Below are positions 35,721 through 44,870 of a DNA stretch of 53,448 bases, piece by piece. Origin of the DNA: Thermotogae bacterium (GTDB lineage: Bacteria; Thermotogota; Thermotogae; Mesoaciditogales; Mesoaciditogaceae); NCBI GenBank assembly GCA_026988035.1, contig JALSLY010000046.1:1-53448 (forward strand). The letters run 5' to 3'. The notes beneath the pieces were generated by a model. It saw nothing but the letters and a program-made list of their open reading frames with translations, made no database searches and was not told the DNA's origin. A program made the position numbers and the translations under genes. Positions within the stretch are counted from its first letter, which is position 1, and every line of letters begins with the position of its first letter.

Positions 35721-35930
35721 GTGGGAAAACATTGTGCACCGCACAATCCCACTCAGCTATCGCTTCGGTCATGGAAGTGGGAAAACATTGTGCACCGCAC
35801 AATCCCTTCTCAGCTATCGCTTCGGTCATGGAAGTGGGAAAACATTGTGCACCGCACAATCCCACTCCTCACTCTTGTGAACTTCCAGACGGCAAGCTCA
35901 TATGCCTTGATGAAAAGTTCAAAGGAGGTT
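35721..35930. repeat. 56-57 bp tandem hairpin repeats (2.7 copies) and tail
   Basis: Units at 35721-35776, 35777-35833 and a partial from 35834. Each contains GTGGGA-AAAC-ATTGTGC-ACC-GCACAAT-CCCAC, a nested hairpin, then GCTATCGCTTCGGTCATG. Two bases differ between units. The tail at 35875-35930 matches 26288-26335 of cluster A and reads ELPDGKLICLDEKFK in one frame. Confidence 0.88.
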
Positions 35931-36116
35931 TAAAACCTTGAGTTAGTTTGTTCAAAATAATTTCACACGAGATGTTGTAGGTTTTCAAGTGTTTATGCCA
36001 TTTTTAATGAACTCTGTTACATCCCGATCTTTTTTTGTTACTCTCACGCACAACGTGAGTTATGTATGTTTGAACTTTATCTAACAAAATTCATGAAAGC
36101 ACAATGAGTTGTGTTT

Positions 36117-36183
36117 TGGTATAATGCTGTTGGTTGATGCATTTTAGATATTCTTTATTGACCTTGAAACGACTGTCGGTCAA
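36117..36183 (+). promoter_or_regulatory. niaR promoter and candidate operator
   Basis: TGGTATAAT at 36117-36125 is an extended -10 box. In the leader, TTGACC (36158-36163) and GGTCAA (36178-36183) form an inverted repeat 14 bases apart, a possible NiaR autoregulatory site. Confidence 0.5.
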
Positions 36184-36205
36184 GTAAATTGAGGAGAATG
36201 AGATT

Positions 36206-36712
36206 TTGAACAGGAAAGAAAGATTGAAGAAAATCGTAAATTTTCTTTCATCATCCCAAGAAAGCATAAGCGGTTCAAAATTGGCATCTTTGTTAGGAGT
36301 CACACGGCAGGTTGTGGTTCAGGATGTAGCTATTCTGAAATCGAAGGGAATAAATATCATATCAACAGCCAGAGGATATGTTTTGAACAATGCGGAGCCA
36401 AAATTTACAATGCTTGTTGCAGTTCAGCATACAAAGGAAATGATACGTGATGAGTTAACATGTGTGGTCAAAAATGGCGGAGAGGTGCTCGATGTGATCG
36501 TCGAGCATCCCATTTATGGGGAAATCAAGGGAAATCTCAACATAAAAACACTTGAAGATGTTGAAAAATTTATCAGTGCCCTTCAAACATCCAGTGCGAT
36601 TCCACTTTTAGCACTTTCAAACGGTGTCCATCTTCATACCATAGGGGCAGATTCTAAGGAAACACTGCAAAAAATTGTTAAATCGCTTGGGAAAATGGGC
36701 CTTTTGATTTGA
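36206..36712 (+). CDS. niaR: Niacin-responsive repressor, NiaR/3H domain
   Basis: 168 residues: N-terminal HTH (SGSKLASLLGVTRQVVVQDV) and C-terminal 3H domain, named for three conserved His, here in VAVQHTKEM, VEHPIYGEI and GVHLHTIG. Homologues bind nicotinate with a metal and repress NAD biosynthesis and niacin uptake. TTG 36206 follows GGAGAATGAGAT. No nadABC or niaP gene is adjacent; the trp operon is convergent. Confidence 0.93.
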   Translation: MNRKERLKKIVNFLSSSQESISGSKLASLLGVTRQVVVQDVAILKSKGINIISTARGYVLNNAEPKFTMLVAVQHTKEMIRDELTCVVKNGGEVLDVIVEHPIYGEIKGNLNIKTLEDVEKFISALQTSSAIPLLALSNGVHLHTIGADSKETLQKIVKSLGKMGLLI

Positions 36713-36753
36713 ATGCCTGACAAAAGATTCATAGAATTATTCGAATTTTGGTG

Positions 36754-37557
36754 TTAAACTAACGCTTTTTTCAACGATGAAATGAAAGAACTTAACTCTG
36801 TTTTTTTATCACCAAATTCCCCATGCTGGTTTATTATTTTCATAATAGCGCTTCCTACAATTACCGCATCCCCAATTTGTCCCACAATTGAGGCTTGTTC
36901 TGGATTTGATATTCCAAAGCCTATAGCAAGGTTCATGTTAGGCATGTTTTTACGTACACGTTTTATGAATTCAGGCAATTCACTTGACACATTTTGGCGC
37001 ATACCTGTTATTCCCGTTACAGATACGCAGTAAACGAATCCAGAAGCAATTTGAGAGATCTTTCTAAGACGGCTGGGCGTTGTTGTTGGTGCAACCAATG
37101 GAATGTAAGCACATCCTTTTTTCTTAGCTTTCAACGAAAAATTCCGTGATTCTTCAAGTGGCAAATCTGGTATGATAAAACCGTCTATGCCTATTGCTGA
37201 GGAATTATTGATCAACAAATCTGGGCCATATTGGAGAATTGGGTTAAAATAACTCATTAGAATGATGGGGATATCTATCTTTGGCCCTATTCTTGCTGCT
37301 AAATCGATGACTTTAACTAAGTTAGTTCCGGAATTAAGCGCTATTTCGTCTGCATACTGAATGACAGGACCATCTGCAAGTGGATCTGCATATGGAACTC
37401 CCAATTCAATGATATCCGCACCGCTTTTGGCAATCAACTCTAAAAAACGCTCAGAAATCTCCAAATTTGGGTCACCAATTGTTAGGTAAGCTATTAAACC
37501 TTTCTGTTTGGATTTTTGAAGTTTGGTGAATTTGTTTTGAATCCTTCCGATTCCCAT
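36754..37557 (-). CDS. trpA: Tryptophan synthase alpha chain
   Basis: Cleaves indole-3-glycerol phosphate to indole. 267 residues. Active Glu in DIIELGVPYADPLADGPVIQ and Asp in GFIIPDLPLEES; phosphate loops FGISNPEQA and VGSAIMK. Starts three bases after trpB. Last gene of the operon. Confidence 0.97.
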   Translation of the reverse strand: MGIGRIQNKFTKLQKSKQKGLIAYLTIGDPNLEISERFLELIAKSGADIIELGVPYADPLADGPVIQYADEIALNSGTNLVKVIDLAARIGPKIDIPIILMSYFNPILQYGPDLLINNSSAIGIDGFIIPDLPLEESRNFSLKAKKKGCAYIPLVAPTTTPSRLRKISQIASGFVYCVSVTGITGMRQNVSSELPEFIKRVRKNMPNMNLAIGFGISNPEQASIVGQIGDAVIVGSAIMKIINQHGEFGDKKTELSSFISSLKKALV

Positions 37558-37560
37558 TTT

Positions 37561-38739
37561 TTACACCTCCATAATTTCTTGAACTCTCTTGACATCTTTG
37601 TCTCCACGTCCAGAAAGGTTTACAATGATACTTTTACTTGGTCCAATCTCTTTTGCGATCTTCATAGCATACGACACGGCATGAGCACTTTCGAGCGCTG
37701 GTATTATCCCTTCAATTTCAGAAAGTACTTTGAAGGCTTTCAAGGCTTCACTATCTGTAACTGAAGTGTAGAACACTCTCTTAATGTCTTTAAGATAACT
37801 ATGTTCCGGCCCAACTCCGGGATAATCAAGTCCCGCCGCTACAGAGTGGGTTGGTAAGATCCTTCCGTATTTGTCCTGAAGAACGTAGCTTTTAGAACCG
37901 TGAAGTACTCCTACGGATCCTTTTTCCAGTGTAGCAGAATGTTTGTTCGAATCAAGACCTAATCCCGCAGCTTCTACACCGATAAGGTTTACGTCCTCTT
38001 TCAGGAACGCGCTAAATATACCCATAGAATTGCTTCCGCCTCCGACACAGGCGATCACGTAATCTGGCAGTTTTCCAATTTTTTCAAAAATTTGATGGCG
38101 TGTTTCCCGACCTATCACCGTCTGAAAATCCCTAACGATCATTGGATATGGATGAGGGCCAGCGACGGATCCTATTATGTAGAATGTACTTTCTACGTTT
38201 GTTACCCAATCTCTTATTGCTTCGTTCATCGCATCTTTGAGAGTTTTGCTTCCGGTACTCACAGGGACTACTTCTGCCCCAAGCAACTGCATTTTCACAA
38301 CATTTGATGACTGGCGCTTTATGTCTTTTTCTCCCATGTATATTGCACATTCGAACCCGAAAAGGGCTGCGGATGTTGCGGTTGCAACACCGTGTTGGCC
38401 TGCTCCTGTTTCCGCTATGACACGTTTTTTTTCCATTCTTTTTGCGATTAGAGCTTGTCCTATTGTATTGTTTATCTTGTGGGCACCTGTGTGGTTGAGA
38501 TCTTCTCTTTTCAGAAATATTTTTGCACCGCCACAGTATTTGGTAAGTCTTTGAGCAAAATATAATGGAGAAGGTCTACCCACGTAGTCTTTTAAATAAC
38601 TTTCAAATTCTGACAAAAAGTCCGCATCTGTTTTGAGTTTTTTGTACTTTTTTTCCAATTCAATTAGCATTGGTATAAGAGTCTCAGGTACGTATCTCCC
38701 ACCGTATTGTCCGAAGTATCCATTGTTATCTGGTAACAT
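37561..38739 (-). CDS. trpB: Tryptophan synthase beta chain
   Basis: Condenses indole with serine using PLP. 392 residues, TrpB1 type: [17 protein letters not shown] Lys in [15 protein letters not shown], and [10 protein letters not shown] phosphate loop. ATG 38739 after GGGAGG is the start; the frame extends to 38871 inside trpF. Overlaps the trpF end by 14 bases. Confidence 0.97.
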   Translation of the reverse strand: MLPDNNGYFGQYGGRYVPETLIPMLIELEKKYKKLKTDADFLSEFESYLKDYVGRPSPLYFAQRLTKYCGGAKIFLKREDLNHTGAHKINNTIGQALIAKRMEKKRVIAETGAGQHGVATATSAALFGFECAIYMGEKDIKRQSSNVVKMQLLGAEVVPVSTGSKTLKDAMNEAIRDWVTNVESTFYIIGSVAGPHPYPMIVRDFQTVIGRETRHQIFEKIGKLPDYVIACVGGGSNSMGIFSAFLKEDVNLIGVEAAGLGLDSNKHSATLEKGSVGVLHGSKSYVLQDKYGRILPTHSVAAGLDYPGVGPEHSYLKDIKRVFYTSVTDSEALKAFKVLSEIEGIIPALESAHAVSYAMKIAKEIGPSKSIIVNLSGRGDKDVKRVQEIMEV

Positions 38740-39361
38740 GATATCGGGCCTCCCTTTTCGCAATTCTGATAAAATTCCGTATTTTATCGATGTCTTTTTC
38801 ACCTGCTGTTTCAACACCACTTGATACATCGACTCCATAAGGTCTAAAACGTTTGATGTTTTGCAAAACATTTTCTGGAGTTAAACCACCTGCAAGTACA
38901 AAAGGACCAAGTTTCCTAATTTTGTCGATCAATTTGACACAGTTAAATCCTTGATCTGTTCCTTCAGGGTTTTTTTGTGAATGAATATCAAACAGTCTTA
39001 GATAGACAGAGTAATCTCCGGGATTCAAAATAGTCTTGCAATCTCGCACAGAAAAAGCTTTTATGATTTTTCTTTGAAACTTCGAACAGTACTGTTGACT
39101 CTCATTTCCGTGGAATTGTAGGTAATCTAATCTACAAAAATCAGCCTTTTCTTTGACCGTTCTTAAGGATTCGTTGACAAAAACCCCGACTTTCGCCACA
39201 GTTGATGGCAGCACAAGCGATATCTTTCTAACTTCTTGCGGGTTTATTTGATGCCTGCTTGGAGCGAAAACAAACCCAATCGCATCAGCTCCAGCCTCAG
39301 CTGCTGCAAGAGCATCTTTCAATCTCTTAATTCCACATATCTTTACCCACATTTCAATCAC
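38726..39361 (-). CDS. trpF: Phosphoribosylanthranilate isomerase
   Basis: Third step of tryptophan synthesis. 211 residues, beta/alpha barrel: [20 protein letters not shown] with catalytic Cys, YLQFHGNE, and GGLTPENV; catalytic Asp in [11 protein letters not shown] 39361 overlaps the trpC stop; ATG 39352 is an alternative with GGGTGAT before it. Confidence 0.95.
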   Translation of the reverse strand: MIEMWVKICGIKRLKDALAAAEAGADAIGFVFAPSRHQINPQEVRKISLVLPSTVAKVGVFVNESLRTVKEKADFCRLDYLQFHGNESQQYCSKFQRKIIKAFSVRDCKTILNPGDYSVYLRLFDIHSQKNPEGTDQGFNCVKLIDKIRKLGPFVLAGGLTPENVLQNIKRFRPYGVDVSSGVETAGEKDIDKIRNFIRIAKREARYHVTR

Positions 39362-40134
39362 CCGATAAGTTCTCTTATTTTGTTTGGAATATTTTTACTT
39401 GACATAAGCGCTTCTCCTACCAAGATAGCCGAAGCGCCTAATTTCTTGATCTTTTCGACATCAGAACGACTTTTGATACCACTTTCTACTACTACAGTTG
39501 CTCCGGCTTCAACAATGATAGGAACTAAATTCTTTGAGACTTCCAGCGATGTTTTAAAGGTTCTAAGATCTCTATTGTTGACTCCAACTATTTTGGGATG
39601 ATGCTTAAGAACCATATCGGTTTCGGATTTATTGTGAACTTCGACCAAGGTGTGCAACCCCAATTTTTTAGCAAGATCCATAAATTTGGCAAGACGCTTA
39701 TCATCAAGAATGGCAACAATTATAAGAATTGCATCAGCACCAAGAACTTTAGATTCAAATATTTGATAGACGTCTATTATGAAGTCTTTTCTTAGAATGG
39801 GTAAATTGCAAGCATTTTTAGTTACTTTAAGATAGGATGGATCTCCACCAAAAAAATATTCGTCTGTCAAAACTGATATTGCCGATGCACCAGAACTTTC
39901 GTACACCTTTGCAATTTCGGCAGGATCAAAGTTTTGTCGTATTGTCCCTCTCGATGGAGAGCGTCTTTTTATTTCGGCTATCAACGCAAGATTTTCTTCA
40001 CGGGCAATAAACTTTTCGAAATCTCTCGCTTTCGGAAGTGCTGGAAGTTTTTTTTCAAGTTCTCTAAGAGGCACTTTTTCTTTTGCAAGGGCAACCTTTT
40101 TCTTTTTATGCCTAAGAATTTCATCCAAGAACAT
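39358..40134 (-). CDS. trpC: Indole-3-glycerol phosphate synthase
   Basis: Closes the indole ring. 258 residues from ATG 40134 (MFLDEILRHKKK), where GGAAGTG is 8 bases away; ATG 40140 is also possible. Signature LIAEIKRRSPSRGTI, LRKDFIID, and GVNNRDLRTF. Overlaps trpD by 14 bases. Confidence 0.96.
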   Translation of the reverse strand: MFLDEILRHKKKKVALAKEKVPLRELEKKLPALPKARDFEKFIAREENLALIAEIKRRSPSRGTIRQNFDPAEIAKVYESSGASAISVLTDEYFFGGDPSYLKVTKNACNLPILRKDFIIDVYQIFESKVLGADAILIIVAILDDKRLAKFMDLAKKLGLHTLVEVHNKSETDMVLKHHPKIVGVNNRDLRTFKTSLEVSKNLVPIIVEAGATVVVESGIKSRSDVEKIKKLGASAILVGEALMSSKNIPNKIRELIG

Positions 40135-41170
40135 TGACATCACTTCCACTTTGTAATTTAAGATTGGTGAACGAAATGAGCTCATCGAGCTTTCGTCGTG
40201 CTGTGCCGGAATCCAGGGAATGTTGTGCTATTTTGAAAGCTTTTTCCGGCTTGTCAGTTATTCCGGCAGCCATGATGCCAAAGGCAGCGTTCAAAATAAC
40301 GGTATCTCTTTTAGGACCGATTTCGCCATCAAGAATACTTTTCGTTATTTCAGCGTTTTTGTATGGATTTCCACCAGCGATAGAAGACAGAGGTGCCCTG
40401 CTAAAACCAAAATCAAGCGGATCAAAATAGATATTTTCAATTTTTCCTTTCATTAAAGAGGTGATCTTGTTCACTCCCGCAAGTGAAAGCTCATCTACCC
40501 CTCCTGCTCCGTGAATGACATATGCACGTTCAACGCCAAGATTTCGCAAAACCTGGGCCATCAATTCGGTGAGTTCCGGGTCGTATACACCGATAACTTG
40601 AGATTTGACCTCCGCCGGATTTGTAAGTGGGCCAAGAATGTTGAAGATCGTTCTGATACCTATTTCTCTTCGAGGAGAGAGTACATTTTTCATCGCCTTA
40701 TGAAATGTTGGTGCAAATAAAAAAGCAATACCAACATTTTCAAGACACCGCGCTACCATCTGACTGGTAAGATTGATATTAACACCAAGCGCTTCCAAAA
40801 CATCTGCACTACCTGAAAGGCTTGATACTGAATGATTCCCGTGTTTTGCTACCGTTATTCCCGCCCCAGCGACAACGAAAGCTGCCGTTGTTGATATGTT
40901 AAACGTGCCAAGACCATCACCACCTGTGCCACACATATCCATTAACGTGGAATTTTTGACAATGACCTTTGTTGCTCTTTGACGCATAACCTTAGCAAAG
41001 CCCGTTATTTCCTCAACTGTCTCGCCTTTGATCCTTAAAGCTGTTAGCAAAGCACCTATCTGAGCTGATGTAGCATTGCCATCGATTATTTCATTCAAGA
41101 CTTTCTCAGACTCTCTTTCTGTCAGTATTTGACCTTTAACCACTTTTTTAAGAGCTTCCTTGATATACAT
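40121..41170 (-). CDS. trpD: Anthranilate phosphoribosyltransferase
   Basis: Transfers phosphoribosyl to anthranilate. 349 residues with MCGTGGDGLGTFNISTTAAF (pyrophosphate loop), KHGNHSVSSLSGSADVLEAL and FNILGPLTNPA. GGGAGG precedes ATG. It is separate from trpG, unlike the fused trpGD of Thermotoga maritima. Confidence 0.97.
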   Translation of the reverse strand: MYIKEALKKVVKGQILTERESEKVLNEIIDGNATSAQIGALLTALRIKGETVEEITGFAKVMRQRATKVIVKNSTLMDMCGTGGDGLGTFNISTTAAFVVAGAGITVAKHGNHSVSSLSGSADVLEALGVNINLTSQMVARCLENVGIAFLFAPTFHKAMKNVLSPRREIGIRTIFNILGPLTNPAEVKSQVIGVYDPELTELMAQVLRNLGVERAYVIHGAGGVDELSLAGVNKITSLMKGKIENIYFDPLDFGFSRAPLSSIAGGNPYKNAEITKSILDGEIGPKRDTVILNAAFGIMAAGITDKPEKAFKIAQHSLDSGTARRKLDELISFTNLKLQSGSDVNVLG

Positions 41171-41183
41171 AAAAAACCTCCCT

Positions 41184-41759
41184 TCATTGTGCGTTCACGA
41201 GTTTTAAGAAATTCAATATAATCGTTTTCCCGTTTTCTGTGAGAATTGATTCTGGGTGAAATTGAACACCCTCAATTTCAAACTCTTTGTGCCGTATTCC
41301 CATGATCTCACCGTCACTGGTTTGGGCAGATATTTCGAAACACGAAGGCAAAGAATATTTTTCAACCGCTAAAGAATGGTAACGTGTTGCCTTAAACGGT
41401 GATGGCATCCCATCAAAAATTTTCTTACCATCATGGTAAATCATTGAAACTTTTCCATGCATGATCGTTTTTGCCGGGATAATTTTCGCGCCGAATGCTT
41501 TTGCTATTATTTGGTGTCCTAAGCACACACCTAAAATTGGTATTCGATCGTAAATTTTTTTCACTAATTCAATAGAGATTCCTGCTTTTGTAGGAGTCGC
41601 AGGACCTGGCGAAATAACAATTGCCGAAGGATTTATCTTAAAGATTTCGTCTAAAGTGATTTGATCGTTGCGTTTGACAACGACTTGAGATTCGAATTCC
41701 AAGAGATACTGGACAATGTTATAAGTAAAAGAATCATAGTTATCGATCATCAAGATCAT
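41184..41759 (-). CDS. trpG: Anthranilate synthase glutamine amidotransferase subunit
   Basis: Supplies ammonia from glutamine to TrpE. 191 residues, class I amidotransferase: catalytic Cys in LGVCLGHQ and His-Glu in VQFHPESILTE. ATG 41759 is placed 6 bases after GAGAGGTG; the frame is open to GTG 41768. Overlaps trpE by 20 bases. Confidence 0.96.
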   Translation of the reverse strand: MILMIDNYDSFTYNIVQYLLEFESQVVVKRNDQITLDEIFKINPSAIVISPGPATPTKAGISIELVKKIYDRIPILGVCLGHQIIAKAFGAKIIPAKTIMHGKVSMIYHDGKKIFDGMPSPFKATRYHSLAVEKYSLPSCFEISAQTSDGEIMGIRHKEFEIEGVQFHPESILTENGKTIILNFLKLVNAQ

Positions 41760-43236
41760 CGCCATCACCTCTCATGGTTAATGCTTTTAACATTGCTTGA
41801 GCTTTGTTAATCGTTTCCATGTATTCGAGATCCGGCATAGAGTCCGCCACAATGCCAGCTCCTGCTTGCCAATAAACCTTGGAATCTTTTATTACTAACG
41901 ATCTGATGATCAAACAGCTGTCAAGATTACCGGTAAAACTGAAATAGCCAACTATTCCTGCATAGGGCCCTCTTCTAACAGGCTCCAGTTCTTCAATTAT
42001 TTCCATTGCACGAACCTTAGGTGCGCCAGAGACGGTTCCAGCGGGAAAAGTAGCCTCCAAAACGTCAAAATCATCGATGCCATTTCTCAAATGCCCTTTA
42101 ATCTTGGTAACAATATGCATAACGTGAGAAAAACTCTTGACCTTCATGAACTCCTCGATTTTCACACTTTTGGGTTTGCAGACTCTTCCGATATCGTTGC
42201 GGCTAAGATCCACAAGCATAACATGCTCAGCCCTTTCTTTTTCATCGTTTAAAAGGTTCTTTGCGATCTCATGGTTGATTCTTGAATCTCTTGTTCGAGG
42301 TCTTGTCCCAGCTATTGGGTTAGTTTCTATGACACCACTCTCAACTTTAACAAGCATTTCTGGCGACGAGCCGATGATTGTAAAATCATCACACTTCAAG
42401 TAAAACATATAGGGAGATGGATTAAGTGTTCGCAGGTTCTTGTAAATCATCAATGGAGAGAGTTCAAGAGGGGCTTCCCAGCGTTGAGAAAGCACGACTT
42501 GAAAAATATCACCAGCGCGTATGTATTCTTTTGCCCGATTTACTATCGTTTCAAAAGTTTCTTTTGACATGTTACTTTTGAAGTTAATGGTTTTGGTGGT
42601 TTTAAAATTACTGTGAGTGTGCTTTTGGCTTGTGGTATTTGTGATGGTGCTAATCTTTTCTTTGATAGCATCAATAATTTGAATTGCTCGCCGATATCTG
42701 TATGTCGAAGTGTTTTCGTCTTCAACTGTATTTACGACTATTTTGAGCGTGTGCTCTTGGTTATCGAAGATCAAAATGACATTTGAAAGGAGAAAATATG
42801 CTTGTGGGAGCTGGAGATCATCACGATTTAAGTTTGGTAGTTTTTCTACATATCGAACCGAGTCGTAAGACAGGTAGCCAACAGCACCACCGTAAAACGA
42901 GGGCAAGTTTTCAATTTCGGGTGCTTTGTAGCGCCTCATCGTTTTTCTTAATATTTCAAGGGGTGTTCCTCGAATTTTATTAATTTTGCCTTTCAGCTCA
43001 ATTGTTCCTACCCCGTTGGCAAAGCGGTAAATTAGGAATGGATCGTATCCAACAAAGGAATAACGACCAATGTGTCCCTCTTGACTACTCTCAAGTAGAT
43101 ACATCTGATCGGCTATCTTTGCTTTGATTACTGACAAAATCGGAATGTCCTTGTTCCAAGCGATCTTATCAAAAATGGGAACTAAATTGAATTTTCGACT
43201 TATTTTTTCGTATTCTCTAAAAGTTGGAAAGATCAC
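41740..43236 (-). CDS. trpE: Anthranilate synthase component I
   Basis: Makes anthranilate from chorismate. 498 residues from GTG 43236, because GGAGGTGATTTTC fills the codons of the upstream TTG 43251. LLESSQEG near residue 48 is the tryptophan feedback site (LLES), so enzyme inhibition by Trp is expected. The chorismate domain has [16 protein letters not shown] and [11 protein letters not shown]. First structural gene, 187 bases after the leader peptide start. Confidence 0.97.
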   Translation of the reverse strand: MIFPTFREYEKISRKFNLVPIFDKIAWNKDIPILSVIKAKIADQMYLLESSQEGHIGRYSFVGYDPFLIYRFANGVGTIELKGKINKIRGTPLEILRKTMRRYKAPEIENLPSFYGGAVGYLSYDSVRYVEKLPNLNRDDLQLPQAYFLLSNVILIFDNQEHTLKIVVNTVEDENTSTYRYRRAIQIIDAIKEKISTITNTTSQKHTHSNFKTTKTINFKSNMSKETFETIVNRAKEYIRAGDIFQVVLSQRWEAPLELSPLMIYKNLRTLNPSPYMFYLKCDDFTIIGSSPEMLVKVESGVIETNPIAGTRPRTRDSRINHEIAKNLLNDEKERAEHVMLVDLSRNDIGRVCKPKSVKIEEFMKVKSFSHVMHIVTKIKGHLRNGIDDFDVLEATFPAGTVSGAPKVRAMEIIEELEPVRRGPYAGIVGYFSFTGNLDSCLIIRSLVIKDSKVYWQAGAGIVADSMPDLEYMETINKAQAMLKALTMRGDGDDLDDR

Positions 43237-43260
43237 GAAAATCACCTCCAAACGTTTATA

Positions 43261-43302
43261 AAAATAAAAAAATCGGGGATCTTAGGTTTTAAGATCCCCG
43301 AT
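43261..43302 (-). terminator. trp operon attenuator terminator
   Basis: Minus strand ATCGGGGATCTTA / TAAGATCCCCGAT (43290-43302 and 43272-43284), 13 bp with a 5-base loop, followed by TTTTTTATTTT. Lies between trpL and trpE. An upstream hairpin ACCGCGC/GCGCGGT (43353-43359, 43333-43339) overlaps the end of trpL. GGTTTT (43330-43335) could pair with AAAACC of the terminator loop (43285-43290) as antiterminator. Confidence 0.88.
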
Positions 43303-43342
43303 GTTGAATACAACTTACGCCGAAACGAAAAAACCGCGCACG

Positions 43343-43423
43343 TCAACACCGGGCGCGGTACCACCAACCATTATTCTTTAAATTCAGTTGTTTTATCGAA
43401 AAAATATAAAAAAATGTTTTCAT
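43343..43423 (-). CDS. trpL: trp operon leader peptide
   Basis: 26 residues: MKTFFYIFSIKQLNLK then NNGWWYRARC. Tandem Trp codons TGG TGG (43361-43366) lie directly before the first hairpin arm. In attenuation, scarce charged tRNA-Trp stalls the ribosome there and prevents the terminator. The ATG sits 7 bases after the -10 box with no ribosome binding site, so the transcript may begin at or next to the start codon. The peptide is probably of no function itself. Confidence 0.88.
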   Translation of the reverse strand: MKTFFYIFSIKQLNLKNNGWWYRARC

Positions 43424-43430
43424 AACCGAA

Positions 43431-43459
43431 AGTATACACCTAAAAAACAAATTTGTCAA
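43431..43459 (-). promoter_or_regulatory. trp operon promoter
   Basis: Minus strand TTGACA (43454-43459), 17-base spacer, TATACT (43431-43436): near-consensus. No clear TrpR operator was recognised overlapping it. Confidence 0.88.
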
Positions 43460-43524
43460 ATTTTCGAATCGCCCTCGATACTACCTTAGTTGCAGGATTT
43501 GGCCAAAGAATTGCACATGATTTG

Positions 43525-43533
43525 TGGTAAAAT
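43525..43533 (+). promoter_or_regulatory. Extended -10 promoter of the DegV/purine operon
   Basis: TGGTAAAAT with TAAAAT at 43528-43533, 44 bases before the degV-family start. No good -35 box. Confidence 0.5.
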
Positions 43534-43577
43534 CAATATAAAATAAAAACATGTAAGCTACATTTGGGGGCAATCAG

Positions 43578-44438
43578 ATGCGCATAAAGATATTGGTAGA
43601 CAGTACGTCAGATATAAAGCCCGATTGGCTTGAGAAATATGATGCAGATGTCGTTCCTCTGAAAGTTATATGGTCGGATGGCACATCAGAAGATGATGAA
43701 AGGACTCCTCAAGCCCTTATGGATTTTTATGAAAGGCTTAAAAACTCTCCCGAAATCCCAAAAACTTCTCAGCCGACGGTCTTTGAGTTTCTTCAACGGT
43801 ACCGGAATGCAGAACAAGCTGGATACGAAGGCGTGGTTGTGATAACTCTATCTTCTAAGATGTCTGGCACTTTGAACGCAGCAACAACAGCTGCTAAAGA
43901 GTCTGGAATTCCAGTTGAAGTTTTTGATACAAAATTAGCTTCAAGTGTTAATTCACTTGTAGTAAGACGTGCAAGAGAGCTTGCAGATGCCGGAATGACA
44001 CCGAGAGAGATTGCTGAAAGGTTAGAAGAAGAGAGAAGATCGAAAGCGTTTCAGGCTCTTTTTTATGTTTCTGATTTCAAGTTTCTCGTAAAAGGTGGGA
44101 GAGTTTCGAAATTTCAAGGATTCATAGGAACGATGTTCAAAATAAAAGTTGGTCTTTGGATAGACTATAATGGTGAGATGGTGCCATTTGATAAGGCTCG
44201 CGGAAGATCTCGTGCATATGATCTCCTTGTGGAAAGGGTTGGCAAGGAGATTCCCTTTGGTACGCGAGTAAGATTAGCTATGATTCATTCGGATGCAGAA
44301 AACGAAGCGAAAGAACTCCTTGAAAAATTGAAGGAAAAATACGATGTTGTTGAAGCATCTTTTCACATGACCGGAAAGGTAATTACGACACATGTTGGTC
44401 CAGGGATGTGCGGCTTTGGAATGGAGGCTTTGTCGTAA
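43578..44438 (+). CDS. DegV-family fatty-acid-binding protein
   Basis: 286 residues. Signature ILVDSTSDIKPDW at the N-terminus and VVVITLSSKMSGTLNAATTA. DegV (FakB) proteins hold a fatty acid for phosphorylation by FakA. Start ATG 43578 after TTGGGGGCAATC. No fakA in view. First gene of the plus-strand run; 75 bases before the thioesterase. Confidence 0.93.
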   Translation: MRIKILVDSTSDIKPDWLEKYDADVVPLKVIWSDGTSEDDERTPQALMDFYERLKNSPEIPKTSQPTVFEFLQRYRNAEQAGYEGVVVITLSSKMSGTLNAATTAAKESGIPVEVFDTKLASSVNSLVVRRARELADAGMTPREIAERLEEERRSKAFQALFYVSDFKFLVKGGRVSKFQGFIGTMFKIKVGLWIDYNGEMVPFDKARGRSRAYDLLVERVGKEIPFGTRVRLAMIHSDAENEAKELLEKLKEKYDVVEASFHMTGKVITTHVGPGMCGFGMEALS

Positions 44439-44513
44439 AGGCAGATCTCCGGAAATTTGTCTCAAAAAAAGAGCCATGCATCTATAGAAATGAATTTAAG
44501 GGAGGCAAAACTC

Positions 44514-44870
44514 ATGGGAGAAAGCTTGTGCATCGAGAAAACCGTTAATAGCGAAGATTGTGCTTTAACGTTGAAAAGCGGCGATCTGGAAGTGCTTTCT
44601 ACGCCAACAGTTTTAGCTTGGATGGAAGAAGCGTCAGCCAACCTGGCTCGAAAGTTTTTGACATTAGATGAATCCACAGTCGGCGTTCATGTTGAACTTG
44701 ATCACCTTGCTCCTGCCTTTGTTGGCGATAAGGTCAAAATAGAATCAGTGCTAAAAGAACGGGGGACCAAGAAATTCGTCTTTGACATAACCGCGAAGTC
44801 CGGAGAAAAGATGCTTGCAAAAGCCAAACATGTGCGTGTTATTGTAAACAGAAAGCGGTTCGCAAAATGA
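44514..44870 (+). CDS. FlK-like hotdog thioesterase
   Basis: 118 residues, single hotdog domain. The FlK-type triad region is seen as STPTVLAWMEEASANLARKF and HVELDHLAPAFVGDKVKIES, with Thr, Glu and His. Homologues hydrolyse acyl-CoA (fluoroacetyl-CoA in FlK); the substrate here is unknown. ATG 44514 follows AAGGGAGG. Overlaps adenine deaminase by 4 bases. Confidence 0.85.
   Translation: MGESLCIEKTVNSEDCALTLKSGDLEVLSTPTVLAWMEEASANLARKFLTLDESTVGVHVELDHLAPAFVGDKVKIESVLKERGTKKFVFDITAKSGEKMLAKAKHVRVIVNRKRFAK

Noticed and set aside
35721-35875. CRISPR array
   Set aside because: Adjacent units are identical along their whole length with no unique spacers, and no cas genes are near.
35648-35941. 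97-codon frame across the tandem repeats
   Set aside because: Its repetitive sequence follows from the 56-57 bp DNA units; both strands are open there, and no start with a binding site exists.
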